Counted from the stretch's first letter, positions 18,498 through 28,193 are shown. The stretch: DNA of 64,000 nucleotides from Bacteroidales bacterium (GCA_003249255.1 QKJP01000036.1:186001-250000), one strand, 5' to 3'. Made by a program: numbers and translations. Notes: a model not told the origin generated them from the letters alone.

Positions 18498-19184
18498 TTA
18501 GATTTCAAGGTTTAAAAGTTGTTGTGCTTCTTTAAAGCTTTCTGAAAGAGAGGCTGAGAAATGTATGGTATGATTTGTATAAGGATGATTAATCTCCAGT
18601 TCTTTAGCATGTAACATCATGTTGGTTACATTCCATTGCTGCTTAAATAGGCGGTTTTGCTTATTGCAACCATGTGGCCGGTCTCCAATAATGGGGTGTG
18701 AAATGTGGGCAAAATGTTTTCTAATTTGGTGCATCCTTCCATGTTGTGGATATACTTCCACTAAAGAATAACGAGATGTATTATGCTTTCCTAAAGCAAG
18801 GGGAATTTCACTTCGCTTTATGGTTTTATATCGGGTAATGGCTTCTTGCGTTTTACCTTTGTCGTTCGTTAAAGCATAATCAATACTGCCATCATCATCG
18901 GTATAACCTCTTACTATCGCCCAATAAGTTTTGTTGATTTGACTATTGGCAAATTGTTGTTGTATCAAGCTATTCATTTCCTGGTTTAAAGTAAAAACTA
19001 AAACACCGGAAGTTTTTCTATCGATGCGGTGGCATGGCCATACTTTTGTTCCCACCTGATCCCTTAAAACTTGAACTGCATATTCGTTTGCTTCATTGGC
19101 ATATTTCGATTTGTGAACCAATAAGCCGTTTGGTTTATTAATTACAATTAAAAAATCATCTTGATAAACTATTTCTAATGTCAT
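18498..19184 (-). CDS. truC: tRNA pseudouridine synthase C-like (RluA family)
   Basis: This 228-aa enzyme converts a uridine to pseudouridine in RNA. The catalytic Asp55 lies in CHRIDRKTSGVLVF, and the family blocks LIVINKPNGLLVHKS, EVYPQHGRMHQIRKH and HPIIGDRPHG are present. It lacks an N-terminal S4 domain. The similarity is greatest with TruC (U65 of tRNA), but other short RluA relatives are possible. The gene precedes ywbE on the same strand with a 4-nt gap. Confidence 0.88.
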   Translation of the reverse strand: MTLEIVYQDDFLIVINKPNGLLVHKSKYANEANEYAVQVLRDQVGTKVWPCHRIDRKTSGVLVFTLNQEMNSLIQQQFANSQINKTYWAIVRGYTDDDGSIDYALTNDKGKTQEAITRYKTIKRSEIPLALGKHNTSRYSLVEVYPQHGRMHQIRKHFAHISHPIIGDRPHGCNKQNRLFKQQWNVTNMMLHAKELEINHPYTNHTIHFSASLSESFKEAQQLLNLEI

Positions 19185-19861
19185 TTATGCTAAAGTTGCG
19201 ACTGTATTTTTACAATAAAATAGTTAGGGGTGTTGCCAAATTGACGGCAAATATACGACTTGTGAAAAATATATGATGGTTTTGGAGGGGTTTGTGTTAA
19301 AGAATAAGCACAAGAAAGCCTGGTTTTAATTCGAGTTTGTCCTGTAATTAGAAGTGTAATTAATAGTGATTATTTCATAATCTACAGTTTCTACCATTTT
19401 CTTCAGTAATTTTTTATGTATATCCGTTTTTACACATATTATTTTAACACAGACCTGCATGATGCAGGCGGGGGCACGGAGGCATAAATTTCTTTGTTTT
19501 GAAATTATAAAACTCTGTGTCTTAGAGTCTCTGTGTTGATATTTTTTAACGTTATGTTAATCGCGTTGGTATTATGCATAATTGCCGACATTCAGTAATT
19601 TTTTATCGGAGTGGGTAAATACCATTGGTTTTTTACAAACGATGATAAAGCCAATCGGCATTTAATGAGACCACATTCTAAATATGGGGATAAAGAAGTA
19701 TTTGAAGAGTTGAAAAATCGGAAAATACACTCAAATTTTAATTTATAAAATCTAGTCTTCTTAAAGTCTTGACGAACCTTAGATTCTTCCTTAAATTATT
19801 GTACCCTTTGGTTTTAAAAGAGTGAGATTTTACTTTTTTCGTTTAATTTAACTAGCTTGTC
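19185..19861. other. Long intergenic region with possible gene remnant
   Basis: This is 677 bp between truC and an unknown gene. It holds the inverted repeat at 19440-19545. From 19611 (GTG) to the stop at 19746-19748, a 45-codon frame gives protein-like sequence (YHWFFTNDDKANRHLMRPHS, then GDKEVFEELKNRKIH). An in-frame TAA lies shortly upstream of the GTG. It could be the 3' end of a decayed gene. I see no other coding signal here. Confidence 0.35.
19440..19545. repeat. Imperfect inverted repeat with a GC-rich palindrome in one arm
   Basis: The left arm (TTAACACAGA...GGCACGGAGGCATAAA) pairs imperfectly with the right arm (ACTCTGTGTCTTAGAGTCTC followed by TGTGTT). The left arm is interrupted at 19454-19473 by a GC-rich palindrome, CCTGCA-TGA-TGCAGG and a few G residues. 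This is striking because the surroundings are AT-rich. A comparable palindrome interrupts the tRNA-Arg copy at 63807. Confidence 0.5.
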
Positions 19862-20224
19862 ATGAAACTAATACCTGTAAAAAGTGATGAAGGAATGGTT
19901 TCCATCAATGTCAAAATTGATGGCCCGGTGAATTGGAACTACAATTATTATGAAGATGTTAATTTTCATAATGATTCGCTTTTAAACCATGGTAAAGCGC
20001 ATGTGTTAGGTTTCCCTTATGATTTAATGAAATCAAAACATAAATGGGACTTTATGCTCATTAATCCAACCGATAAAGATGTGGATGTTGATGTGGAAGT
20101 AACTTGGGATCAAATTCAAAAAGATAAATCGGTTACTGTGTCTTCTTGGACTGTTAAGGATTTTCATATCCCTGCTCACCACCATCAAGATTTTTCAGGA
20201 GAAGCTTTTTTAGTCAAAAGCTAA
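19862..20224 (+). CDS. Conserved-looking small protein of unknown function
   Basis: This 120-aa soluble protein lacks a signal sequence and membrane helices. It is rich in Asp, His and aromatic residues. It appears all-beta, with alternating strands such as MVSINVKIDGPVNWNYNYY, DVDVDVEVTWDQIQ and VTVSSWTVKDFHIPAHHH. The HHHQDFSGEAFLV end could bind a metal, but that is a guess. I do not recognise the family. A good terminator follows. Its upstream flank is unusually long and holds repeats. Confidence 0.6.
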   Translation: MKLIPVKSDEGMVSINVKIDGPVNWNYNYYEDVNFHNDSLLNHGKAHVLGFPYDLMKSKHKWDFMLINPTDKDVDVDVEVTWDQIQKDKSVTVSSWTVKDFHIPAHHHQDFSGEAFLVKS

Positions 20225-20268
20225 GGAAATTGTAACATCCATGGCTCTAAATTTAAAATATGAATTGA

Positions 20269-20296
20269 AAGTCCGGTAATATTCCGGACTTTTTTA
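20269..20296 (+). terminator. Terminator downstream of the 120-aa protein gene
   Basis: AAGTCCGG and CCGGACTT form a hairpin with a TAATATT loop, followed by TTTTT. Confidence 0.8.
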
Positions 20297-20362
20297 ATAT
20301 TTCGGCTTAAAGCTTAAACTTCGTTTGTTTGGTGGAGCCTAACTAATTCTAAAATATATAGA

Positions 20363-22285
20363 TTATTGTATGCCATTTCTTTTAAATAAAGGCACATACT
20401 GTTTATCAGTTTTTAGAATGTGGTTTATTAACCAGTCCTTTAGAAATTCGATAATCTCAAAAGATACAGTTGCATCACCCGATTCAAATTCTTCTTTAAA
20501 GCTTCGAATTTTCCCAATAAAGCTTTCATGTATTCTTTTATGATTGTCATAATCTTCATATTCGAAGCGTTTGAATAATACCTCTTCTTCTCCAAAATGA
20601 TAAACTGTATAATCAAGTAATTCTTTCAGTACTTCTTTAAGTTTTTTACGATTATTTTCTCCAAAGTATTTGTAAGTTAGGTTGATTAGGTTAACCAAAA
20701 CTTTATGCTGGTCATCAATGAGTTTGAGACCGATGTAATATTGTGGCCCCCATTTGATGAGTTCATCGTGCAGTATCTTGCCATCATCAGAGTTATGGTT
20801 TGTGTTGAAGAAAGAAATAACTTCTTTTAATGATTCTGCCTGGCTGGAGAATTCTTCTGCATTGGCAGCTAATTCTTCAGAAGATGCCGAGTTACTTTGG
20901 GTGATGTTACTCATTTTAACGGTAGCTTCATTAATTTGGTGGGCACCAACATTTAATTCATTCAAGGCTGCTCCTACTTCATCTACCAATTGTTGGGTTT
21001 GTTTTAAAGAACCATTAAGCGCATCAATTACATCACTCACATTTTGGGTGGATGCTAAGGATACTTCCGACAAGTCGTTAATTTCATAGGCGGCTGTTTT
21101 ACTTAATTCTGCCAGCTTACGCACTTCTCCTGCTACCACTGCAAAACCTTTTCCGAATTCTCCGGCTCTGGCTGCTTCAATGGAGGCATTAAGCGCCAGT
21201 ATATTCGTTTTATCTGCAATATCATTAATGATGCTAATCTTTTGGCTAATAGACTTCATGGCGGTTAAGTTCTGATTTCCTGCTTCATCCATGCGAATCA
21301 TTTCCTGCAAGAAGTTTTTAAAATAGGAAATCGTTTTATCGGCATTTTCTTTAGCCATAGAAATGTTTGCAGTCATTTCTTCCACGGCAGTTGAGATGAT
21401 TTCTGCACTGTGAACTTGTTCAGAGGCACCCTCTGATAAGTTCTGGGATGATGAGCTAATTTCACTACTACCTGTTACAATGTTATCTGCTCCGGAGTTA
21501 ATTTCATTCACAATTTGTAAGATTTTATCATTCATTTTATTGAATGCTTTACCTAACTGACCTATTTCATCGGTTCCTTGTATTATGGTTTTTTGGCCAA
21601 TAATTCCATTTGAAATATTTAGAAAATAAGGAAGTATATTTTTGAGAGGTTTTATGATCGACCGGGAAGTTATATAGGACATTAATGCAATGTCTAGAAG
21701 TAAAACTAGCATCGCAATGATTAGAATGTTTGTCAGATTCTTTTCAACTTTAATTACTTCATCGTTATTGATGTGTACACGATCTAGATGGTCTATTAGT
21801 TCATCTATTTTCGATGTGACCATATCAACCGCCGGAATGGTTTGGTTGATGTATATGTCTCGAAGTTGTTCTGCATTACTTTCTGATGATGATTCTAACA
21901 CTTCATTTAGTTTAATTACCGATCGATGCAATGCTTCATGTGGTTGTTCAATTTCACTTAAAAGTTGTTCAAGACCCGGGTAATGCTTTTCAGTATCTTT
22001 TCGATTTTGACTGTAATACCATTGTCCAAAATTGCATTGGTGATTATCTACTTCCACATTAATATGCTTAATGGAGGTGTCTGTGAAAATGACCTGTACT
22101 TTTTTCATCCATACCAAGTGATCGATATAGGCTTGTTTTAGACGCTCTTTTAAAGCTTGTCCCTTAAAATTTTGATTTACATTTTCATCCAAAAGGTTTA
22201 TATAATAATAGGTACTTGCGAATGCAAATAAGATTACGAATAAAAAAGTACCAAATGCCCAAGTCATCTTCATTTTTATAGTCAT
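20363..22285 (-). CDS. Methyl-accepting chemotaxis protein with CZB-like sensor and hemerythrin tail
   Basis: This 640-aa chemoreceptor has a membrane helix at 8-28, an extracytoplasmic domain at 31-183, a second helix at about 184-206, a HAMP domain, an MCP signalling domain and a C-terminal bacteriohemerythrin domain (about 505-640). The signalling tip contains [18 protein letters not shown]. The sensor shows a CZB-type metal pattern: His56 (DHLVW), Cys84 (CNFGQW), His116 and His120 (PHEALH). Hemerythrin ligands are visible in DDQH, YHFGEEE, HKRIH and HILKTD. It probably senses metal or redox outside and oxygen, NO or redox inside. No flagellar or che genes are nearby. Confidence 0.92.
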   Translation of the reverse strand: MTIKMKMTWAFGTFLFVILFAFASTYYYINLLDENVNQNFKGQALKERLKQAYIDHLVWMKKVQVIFTDTSIKHINVEVDNHQCNFGQWYYSQNRKDTEKHYPGLEQLLSEIEQPHEALHRSVIKLNEVLESSSESNAEQLRDIYINQTIPAVDMVTSKIDELIDHLDRVHINNDEVIKVEKNLTNILIIAMLVLLLDIALMSYITSRSIIKPLKNILPYFLNISNGIIGQKTIIQGTDEIGQLGKAFNKMNDKILQIVNEINSGADNIVTGSSEISSSSQNLSEGASEQVHSAEIISTAVEEMTANISMAKENADKTISYFKNFLQEMIRMDEAGNQNLTAMKSISQKISIINDIADKTNILALNASIEAARAGEFGKGFAVVAGEVRKLAELSKTAAYEINDLSEVSLASTQNVSDVIDALNGSLKQTQQLVDEVGAALNELNVGAHQINEATVKMSNITQSNSASSEELAANAEEFSSQAESLKEVISFFNTNHNSDDGKILHDELIKWGPQYYIGLKLIDDQHKVLVNLINLTYKYFGENNRKKLKEVLKELLDYTVYHFGEEEVLFKRFEYEDYDNHKRIHESFIGKIRSFKEEFESGDATVSFEIIEFLKDWLINHILKTDKQYVPLFKRNGIQ

Positions 22286-22453
22286 AGGCGTGTGTCTTAA
22301 TGGTTTGAAATCAATATTATGTGTAATTAATTAAATGTACTTAAATTGAAAATTAACCGCCAGTCCTACCAACCAGAAAATGATAAATCTTGAATTGAAC
22401 TTTATCGAATAGATCGCTTATTTTATAAACTGTGGAATATCTAAAAAAATTTA

Positions 22454-22649
22454 TTGAGGTCAATAGCTAAGTACATACATTTCTGCATAAATCTAAAAAG
22501 GCCCCAAAGTGGGCGATATCCCAAAGCCAAGCTTGTAAGGGCTAAGATATTTATCAGGTGTTTTTCATAGCCCTTCAGGCTATTAATGACACCGCATCTT
22601 TGATGCTAACGTAAGCTTACTATTGATAAGTATTTAACTATTTGCCTCT
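22454..22649 (+). repeat. MITE-like dispersed repeat, copy 2
   Basis: This is a roughly 196-bp copy of the element described at 1516-1713. It begins TTGAGGTCAATAGCTAAGTA and ends AAGTATTTAACTATTTGCCT. The central blocks GTGGGCGATATCCCAAAGCC and GACACCGCATCTTTGATGCT are shared with both other copies. It lies in the 482-bp region (22286-22767) between the chemoreceptor and peptidase genes; outside the element I see no further structure there. Confidence 0.88.
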
Positions 22650-22767
22650 AGATTTTTAAATAAAACTTTCTTATAGTTTAAATTTTCACGAAAAAATGAG
22701 TTGACTCATCACAATACCTGTGAACAATTATTACTTTTAATCTACAAAAATTTGTATTGGATGTATT

Positions 22768-24876
22768 ATGAAGAAATCGTTAATAAGTTTGTCTATAATA
22801 GGGCTATCCTTTATAGCTTGTCATCAGGTAACAACAAAAGAAATGAATAATCCATTTTTAGAAACATACACTACCCCTTATGGTATTCCACCCTTTGATC
22901 AAATCAACGATGAGCACTTTGAACCTGCCTTCGATTTGGGCATTAAAGAACTCAAAGAAGAGGTGCATCATATTGTGAATAACCCCGAAGAAGCATCTTT
23001 TGAGAATACCATTTTGGCATTAGAAAACAGTGGAGCTTTAATTGATAAAGTGAACAATGTATTTGGTAATGTCTTAGGGATGAATACCAATGATTCCTTA
23101 CAGGCTAAAGCTCAGCGTATATATCCATTGCTTTCGAAATGCTATGATGAGATCTATTTAAACGATTCCTTATTTCAGCGGGTCAAGCAAGTTTATGATC
23201 AGAAAGATACATTGGAGCTTTCACTTGAGTCTAAGAAACTGTTAGACGAAACTTATAAAAGTTTTGTAAGAGGAGGGGCATTGTTAGAAAAAGATCAAAA
23301 AGAGGAATTAAAGAATATTAATGAAAAGCTTTCTGTTCTATCCTTAAAATTTGGAGATAATGTATTAGCGGAAACAAACGCTTTTAAATTGGTGATAGAC
23401 TACGAATCAGATTTAGCCGGTTTACCTCAAAGTAATATTGATGCAGCGGCTGAAACTGCTATTTCAACCGGAGATTCCGGCAAATGGGTATTTACCATTC
23501 AAAAGCCAAGTATGATCCCCTTCTTGCAATATGCTGAAAAACGAGACTTACGTGAAAAGATTTTTAAAGCCTACATCAATAAAGGGGATAATAATAATGA
23601 GTACGACAATAAGGAGAACCTAAAAGAAATGGTTCAGTTAAGATTTAAGCGTGCTCAGTTATTAGGTTATAAAAATCATGCCGAATATATTTTGGATGAA
23701 AACATGGCTAAAACTCCGGCTACTGTATACGCTAAAATCAATAGTTTAATGGAAAAAGCTTTGGTGGTGGCTGAGAAAGAGGCTAAAGAATTACAGAGCA
23801 TTATTGATGCTGAAGGAAACACTTTTAAATTAGAAGCCTGGGATTGGTGGTATTATGCCGAAAAGGTGAAAAAAGAAAAATATGATTTTGATGAAAATGA
23901 ACTTCGCCCTTATTTTGAACTGAATAATACCTTATCTGGCCTTTTTATGGTGGCTGATAAGTTATATGGCTTAAAATTCGAAGCCATGAAAGATGTTCCT
24001 GTTCCTCATCCTGATGCTGTTGCATATAAAGTAAAAGAAGCGGATGATTCGATGATAGGAATTTTATTCATGGATTTTTATCCGCGTAAAAGTAAGCAAG
24101 GGGGTGCTTGGATGAGTTCATACCGAAAGCAATATAAAGCAAACGGTGAGAATCAAATGCCTTTGATTACGATGGTTTGTAACTTTACTAAACCAACCGG
24201 AGATACACCTGCTTTATTAAGTGTTGAGGAAGTAAATACTTTATTTCATGAGTTTGGTCATGCCCTTCATGGTTTATTGTCGAAGTGTACTTATAAGAGT
24301 TTGTCGGGAACTTCGGTGGCTCGTGATTTTGTAGAATTGCCTTCTCAAATCATGGAAAATTGGGCAGTTGAACCAGAAGTGTTAAAACTGTTTGCCAAAC
24401 ATTATCAAAGTGGCGAAGTGATTCCGGATGAGTTGATTTCTAAATTTAAAAACAGCAGCTTGTTTAACCAAGGCTTTGAAACGGTGGAGTACATGGCAGC
24501 TGCTATTATTGATATGGATTACCATACATGTGAAAGCAGTGATGATTTTAATGTACTTGAGTTCGAAAAACAGTCAATTGCTAACATGAAGTTAATGCCT
24601 GAAATAGAATTGCGATACAGAAGTACATACTTTAATCATATTTTTTCAGGTGGCTATTCTTCCGGTTATTACAGTTATATCTGGGCCGAAATATTGGATG
24701 CAGATGCCTATGATTATTTCCTTCAAAATGGAGTATTTGATAAGGCAATTGCAACCTCATTCAGAAAGAATATCCTTGAGAAAGGAGGGACAGAGGACCC
24801 TATGAAATTATACCTCGATTTTAGAGGACAAGAACCTGATGAAACCGCACTTTTAAAACGCAGAGGTTTAATGTAG
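22768..24876 (+). CDS. dcp: M3-family dipeptidyl carboxypeptidase / oligopeptidase lipoprotein
   Basis: This zinc metallopeptidase (702 aa) cleaves short peptides, probably releasing C-terminal dipeptides. The N-terminus has a lipobox (GLSFIAC) so it is predicted to be a lipoprotein outside the cytoplasm. The zinc site HEFGH starts at residue 494 in NTLFHEFGHALHGL, and the downstream Glu is expected in the ARDFVELPSQIMENW block. The C-terminal FSGGYSSGYYSYIWAEIL segment is typical of the M3A group (Dcp/PrlC). Dcp is the likelier subgroup because of the envelope location. It is followed by a terminator. Confidence 0.92.
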   Translation: MKKSLISLSIIGLSFIACHQVTTKEMNNPFLETYTTPYGIPPFDQINDEHFEPAFDLGIKELKEEVHHIVNNPEEASFENTILALENSGALIDKVNNVFGNVLGMNTNDSLQAKAQRIYPLLSKCYDEIYLNDSLFQRVKQVYDQKDTLELSLESKKLLDETYKSFVRGGALLEKDQKEELKNINEKLSVLSLKFGDNVLAETNAFKLVIDYESDLAGLPQSNIDAAAETAISTGDSGKWVFTIQKPSMIPFLQYAEKRDLREKIFKAYINKGDNNNEYDNKENLKEMVQLRFKRAQLLGYKNHAEYILDENMAKTPATVYAKINSLMEKALVVAEKEAKELQSIIDAEGNTFKLEAWDWWYYAEKVKKEKYDFDENELRPYFELNNTLSGLFMVADKLYGLKFEAMKDVPVPHPDAVAYKVKEADDSMIGILFMDFYPRKSKQGGAWMSSYRKQYKANGENQMPLITMVCNFTKPTGDTPALLSVEEVNTLFHEFGHALHGLLSKCTYKSLSGTSVARDFVELPSQIMENWAVEPEVLKLFAKHYQSGEVIPDELISKFKNSSLFNQGFETVEYMAAAIIDMDYHTCESSDDFNVLEFEKQSIANMKLMPEIELRYRSTYFNHIFSGGYSSGYYSYIWAEILDADAYDYFLQNGVFDKAIATSFRKNILEKGGTEDPMKLYLDFRGQEPDETALLKRRGLM

Positions 24877-24908
24877 GTAACGGTAGTGATCAATTTATTA
24901 GATGAATT

Positions 24909-24935
24909 AATCCCGCTACAACTGCGGGATTTTTT
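24909..24935 (+). terminator. Terminator after the M3 peptidase gene
   Basis: AATCCCGC and GCGGGATT form a hairpin with a TACAACT loop and a T run. Confidence 0.8.
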
Positions 24936-25251
24936 GTTGAAGGTAAGAAGATTGGAGGTTTAAGAAATGGAAACATTTATTTATTTTTTAATTCTCTAAT
25001 TTCCTCATTATTAGGTTGAGTATAAATCTAATTCATGGAATTAATCAGTTCTTTCAACAATGAAATAAGTAATTTCAAGTAAATATTCAGGTATAAAGGT
25101 CAGTAACTAGGTAGACGTTAGCTTAAGTTAATAAATGCTAATTAGTTTTTATTATCCTTAAAACGCCAAACCTTAGGGGTTTAGGATCGTAACGGAGAGT
25201 AAAATAGAAGAAAAGTCTATTTTACTTTTTTCCAGATTAGACCTAAATAAC
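24936..25251. other. Intergenic region upstream of the second STAS-like gene
   Basis: This is about 316 bp without a gene. It has a small hairpin around 25165-25190 (AAACC-TTAG-GGGTTT). No consensus promoter stands out. I see no coding pattern. Confidence 0.4.
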
Positions 25252-25680
25252 ATGAGAATTGACTACAAAATTCTGCCTGAAAAGAATCTACTTATTCAGC
25301 AGTATAGTGAAGGCTTTGATGTAGAGGATTATGAACACTACATTGAAAGAGTAAAGAAGGATCCCTGGTGGGAATGCGTGAAATATGTATTAACAGATGC
25401 ACGCGGAGTAGAATCAGGAATTGCCTATGAGAATTTGAACCACTTAGTGTATTTACGTACTGAGGTGATTCAAAAAAAGTATTTTAATGTGTTTTTGGTC
25501 GATAAACCTTTAGCTACTGCCACTGTTATTGCCTATAAAGACATTATGGGACCGAAAGGTTTTGAGTATGAATTTTGTTCGACTTTGCCACATGCATTAC
25601 TCCTTCTAAAACTTAGAAACCAGCAAATAGAAATTGAACAAATTTTACAAGGCTTTTCTAAAAATATAAGTTTGAAGTAG
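25252..25680 (+). CDS. Small STAS/SpoIIAA-like protein, paralogue 2
   Basis: This 142-aa soluble protein has the same length as its paralogue at 17752-18180 and is clearly related: MRIDYKILPEKNLLIQQY against MKVDYHIFPDEGLLVQQF, YVLTDARGVE against KALVDLRGME, and VFLVDKPLATATVIAYKD against VILVDQPVATASAVVYVD. The end (IEIEQILQGFSKN) also matches. The alternating strand/helix order suggests a STAS-type fold. The Arg in D-x-R-G is conserved. The function is unknown; a role in binding a partner is a guess. It is monocistronic with a strong terminator. Confidence 0.75.
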   Translation: MRIDYKILPEKNLLIQQYSEGFDVEDYEHYIERVKKDPWWECVKYVLTDARGVESGIAYENLNHLVYLRTEVIQKKYFNVFLVDKPLATATVIAYKDIMGPKGFEYEFCSTLPHALLLLKLRNQQIEIEQILQGFSKNISLK

Positions 25681-25703
25681 ACGATAAAAAAAATTAAAAC
25701 CGG

Positions 25704-25733
25704 GGCTTTCTCATTCGGAGAAAGCCTTTTTTT
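25704..25733 (+). terminator. Terminator after STAS-like paralogue 2
   Basis: GGCTTTCTC-ATTCG-GAGAAAGCC with seven T residues gives a strong intrinsic terminator. Confidence 0.87.
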
Positions 25734-25960
25734 AAGGCTAGAAATTATTCAATCTTTGGCAAATTGAGCAGTGCAAAATTAGTACAAGGCGAAAGTGTAA
25801 TCTTACAACGGGTGTAGCTTATGGATGCGTTTTATTATTGAAAACTTACTGGAATACAAGGAATTTACTATTATGCTGAATGGGGAGTAGTTAAAATAGT
25901 TTTGCATTCCATGCTTGCATTAAAGAATAATTATTCATGGTTTAAGAGTTTGTATCGAGT
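25734..25960. other. Intergenic space between two terminators
   Basis: About 230 bp lie between the terminators of the converging genes. I see no ORF, repeat or promoter match. Confidence 0.4.
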
Positions 25961-25992
25961 CAAAAAAAAGGCCAGCTTAATGGCTGACCTCC
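25961..25992 (-). terminator. Terminator after the S41 protease gene
   Basis: On the minus strand GGTCAGCC-ATTAA-GCTGGCC is followed by eight T residues, 17 nt after the stop at 26009. Confidence 0.82.
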
Positions 25993-26008
25993 TTTCAAAT
26001 TTTTATTG

Positions 26009-27745
26009 CTAATCCAAAGCTTCTTTTTCTTTTTTCTTTTGTTGGCGTTTATCGCCCGCGTGAGAAAGAATGGATCCATCAAGTAGTCCGTCATACTCAT
26101 TGGATTTACTAAATAGTTTTTTAGCTTCGGCCAATTCTTTATCCTCTTTTAAGCTAACTATTACCCCGCCTTTTTGATAGTAATAGCGTTTAGTAATTTC
26201 AATGGCTAATAGCTCTTTAATTTCTGAACTAAATAATTTTAAATCTTTCTCAGTATCTAACTTCAGCACATTTTCCAAAGACTTGAATTCATCAGAAGCC
26301 ACATCGAAGTAATCTTCTTTTTTAGCCGTTTCGATCAATTCTTTTAGCATTTCTTGTGAATGAGATTCGTATTTAAAATCTTCTTTGGCCTTCACAAAAG
26401 CAATGAAGGCATTATAAATGTCATCCGTGATTTCAAAATCTTCCGGCTGAGCAATTGATTTATTGTTTACGGCAAATTCAGTCGCAAAATCAAACACCAT
26501 TTGTTGAGCCATTATCGCATAAGTAATGTTCGAATATTTCTGAATATCCACTGTAATATCTGGAGAAATCCCACCGCCATCATACACCTTACGGCCATTT
26601 TTAGTTTGGAATTCACTTATCAATGAATCAGGCACTAAACCAACACTGCCATCTTCATTGCGATTTGAATAATCTACGGCTTGAATACATCTGCCCGAAG
26701 GAATGTAATATTTGGCAGTAGTAACTTTTAATTTGGCATTGTAGGATAAGTTTCTGGTAGTTTGTACTAAACCTTTACCAAATGAACGTTGACCAATGAT
26801 AACGGCACGATCAAGATCTTGTAAAGCGCCTGAAACAATTTCCGAAGCTGAAGCAGATCCACGGCTTATCAATACTGCCATTGGCATAATCGTATCGATA
26901 GGATCTTGGTTCGCTTTATAGATTTTGTCCCATTGATGAACTTTTCCTTTTGTACTTACCACTTCCTGTCCTCGAGGTACAAAAAGATTTACAATTTTAA
27001 CGGCTTCATCTAGTAAACCACCTGGATTAGCTCTTAAATCAAGAATGATGCTTTTTGCCCCTTGTTTGTCACGCAGGTCAAGAAAGGCATCTTTAACCTC
27101 TTTACTGCAATCCTGGGTGAAATTGCTTAGCATAATCAATCCTGTTTCATCATTCACCATGCCTGCGTATTCTACTGCATTGATCTGGATTTTTTTACGC
27201 TCAAATTCAAATGCCAGAGGCTTGTTTTCACCCGGACGCTCTACTTTTATTTTTACTGTGGTATTGGCCGGACCTTTTAACAGGTCACTTACATCAGATG
27301 TATTCTTATCCACAACATTTTTTCCATCTACTTCCAATACTTTATCTCCGGCTTTTAAACCGGCTTTGGCAGCAGGAAAACCTTCGTAAGGCTCGGCAAT
27401 GACTACATATTGACCTTTTTTTGAAATTAATGAACCAATACCGGCATATTCACCGGTGGTCATAAATTTAAAATCCTCCATATCATCCTCCGGAATATAG
27501 GTGGTGTATGGATCTAAGGATTCAAGCATTTCATTAATACCGGTGGTGATTAATTCTTCAGGATCAGTTTTATCTACGTAATAGCTGTTTAATTCTCTAA
27601 AGAGTGTGTAGAAAATATCCAGATTTTTAACAATGTCGAAGTTGCGTTTGTCATCATTAAAACTGTATAATCCAAAAAGCATTACGAATACAACAGAAAG
27701 CGAGGCCATCCATTTTATTCTTTTCTTTCCAATCAATTGCTTCAT
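26009..27745 (-). CDS. C-terminal processing peptidase (S41, Tsp/CtpA-like)
   Basis: This periplasmic serine protease (578 aa) cleaves proteins at their C-terminus. A signal anchor (12-28) is followed by a helical segment, a PDZ domain (about 95-175, GFPAAKAGLKAGDKVLEVDG) and the S41 domain. The Ser-Lys dyad is Ser299 in RGSASASEIV and Lys324 in RSFGKGLVQ, 25 residues apart as in E. coli Tsp. Substrate-positioning ILDLRANPGGLLDEAV is present. The C-terminal 190 residues form an extra helical domain with a K-rich tail. It is a single-gene unit with a -7 box upstream. Confidence 0.94.
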   Translation of the reverse strand: MKQLIGKKRIKWMASLSVVFVMLFGLYSFNDDKRNFDIVKNLDIFYTLFRELNSYYVDKTDPEELITTGINEMLESLDPYTTYIPEDDMEDFKFMTTGEYAGIGSLISKKGQYVVIAEPYEGFPAAKAGLKAGDKVLEVDGKNVVDKNTSDVSDLLKGPANTTVKIKVERPGENKPLAFEFERKKIQINAVEYAGMVNDETGLIMLSNFTQDCSKEVKDAFLDLRDKQGAKSIILDLRANPGGLLDEAVKIVNLFVPRGQEVVSTKGKVHQWDKIYKANQDPIDTIMPMAVLISRGSASASEIVSGALQDLDRAVIIGQRSFGKGLVQTTRNLSYNAKLKVTTAKYYIPSGRCIQAVDYSNRNEDGSVGLVPDSLISEFQTKNGRKVYDGGGISPDITVDIQKYSNITYAIMAQQMVFDFATEFAVNNKSIAQPEDFEITDDIYNAFIAFVKAKEDFKYESHSQEMLKELIETAKKEDYFDVASDEFKSLENVLKLDTEKDLKLFSSEIKELLAIEITKRYYYQKGGVIVSLKEDKELAEAKKLFSKSNEYDGLLDGSILSHAGDKRQQKKKEKEALD

Positions 27746-27801
27746 ATTTATGTGTTTCTGAATGTTCTATTGTGAATAGCTATGGCCAAGCGGCCGAATA
27801 A

Positions 27802-27809
27802 CAAAGTTA
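27802..27809 (-). promoter_or_regulatory. Promoter -7 box of the S41 protease gene
   Basis: Minus-strand TAACTTTG matches TAnnTTTG, 57 nt before the start codon. The -33 region is only T-rich. Confidence 0.45.
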
Positions 27810-28193
27810 ATATTTCTATGGAAAAAAGGGCATTTAATTTTAGGTCTGTTCTTGATTAATGTTAGTCTTTTTAAGGTCAAAGGCAGAAATATTCATTGAG
27901 CTGATATCTTAATGCGAAAATTAGTAAATAGCTAATGTTCGATGATTAAAAATGGTAAATCAAAAATAGTAAATCCGGTTAAGTGTCATTATATTTAAAT
28001 TAATGATACGGATAATGATGTATAATGGGTGTTCTTTTTGCTTACTTTAACTTAAATTTAACCAATGAATAGTTGCCCAGGTTATTTTACCAGAGGATAA
28101 AAACAAACAAAAATGGGAAATTTTCGACTTAACATAAGTGATTTTTGTCAATAAATTTAATCTTGATTTTTCTTTTCATCGTCGAATTAAGTT
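27810..28193. other. Divergent intergenic region
   Basis: About 384 AT-rich bases lie between the protease and dehydrogenase promoters. There is no ORF and no repeat that I can see. Confidence 0.4.
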
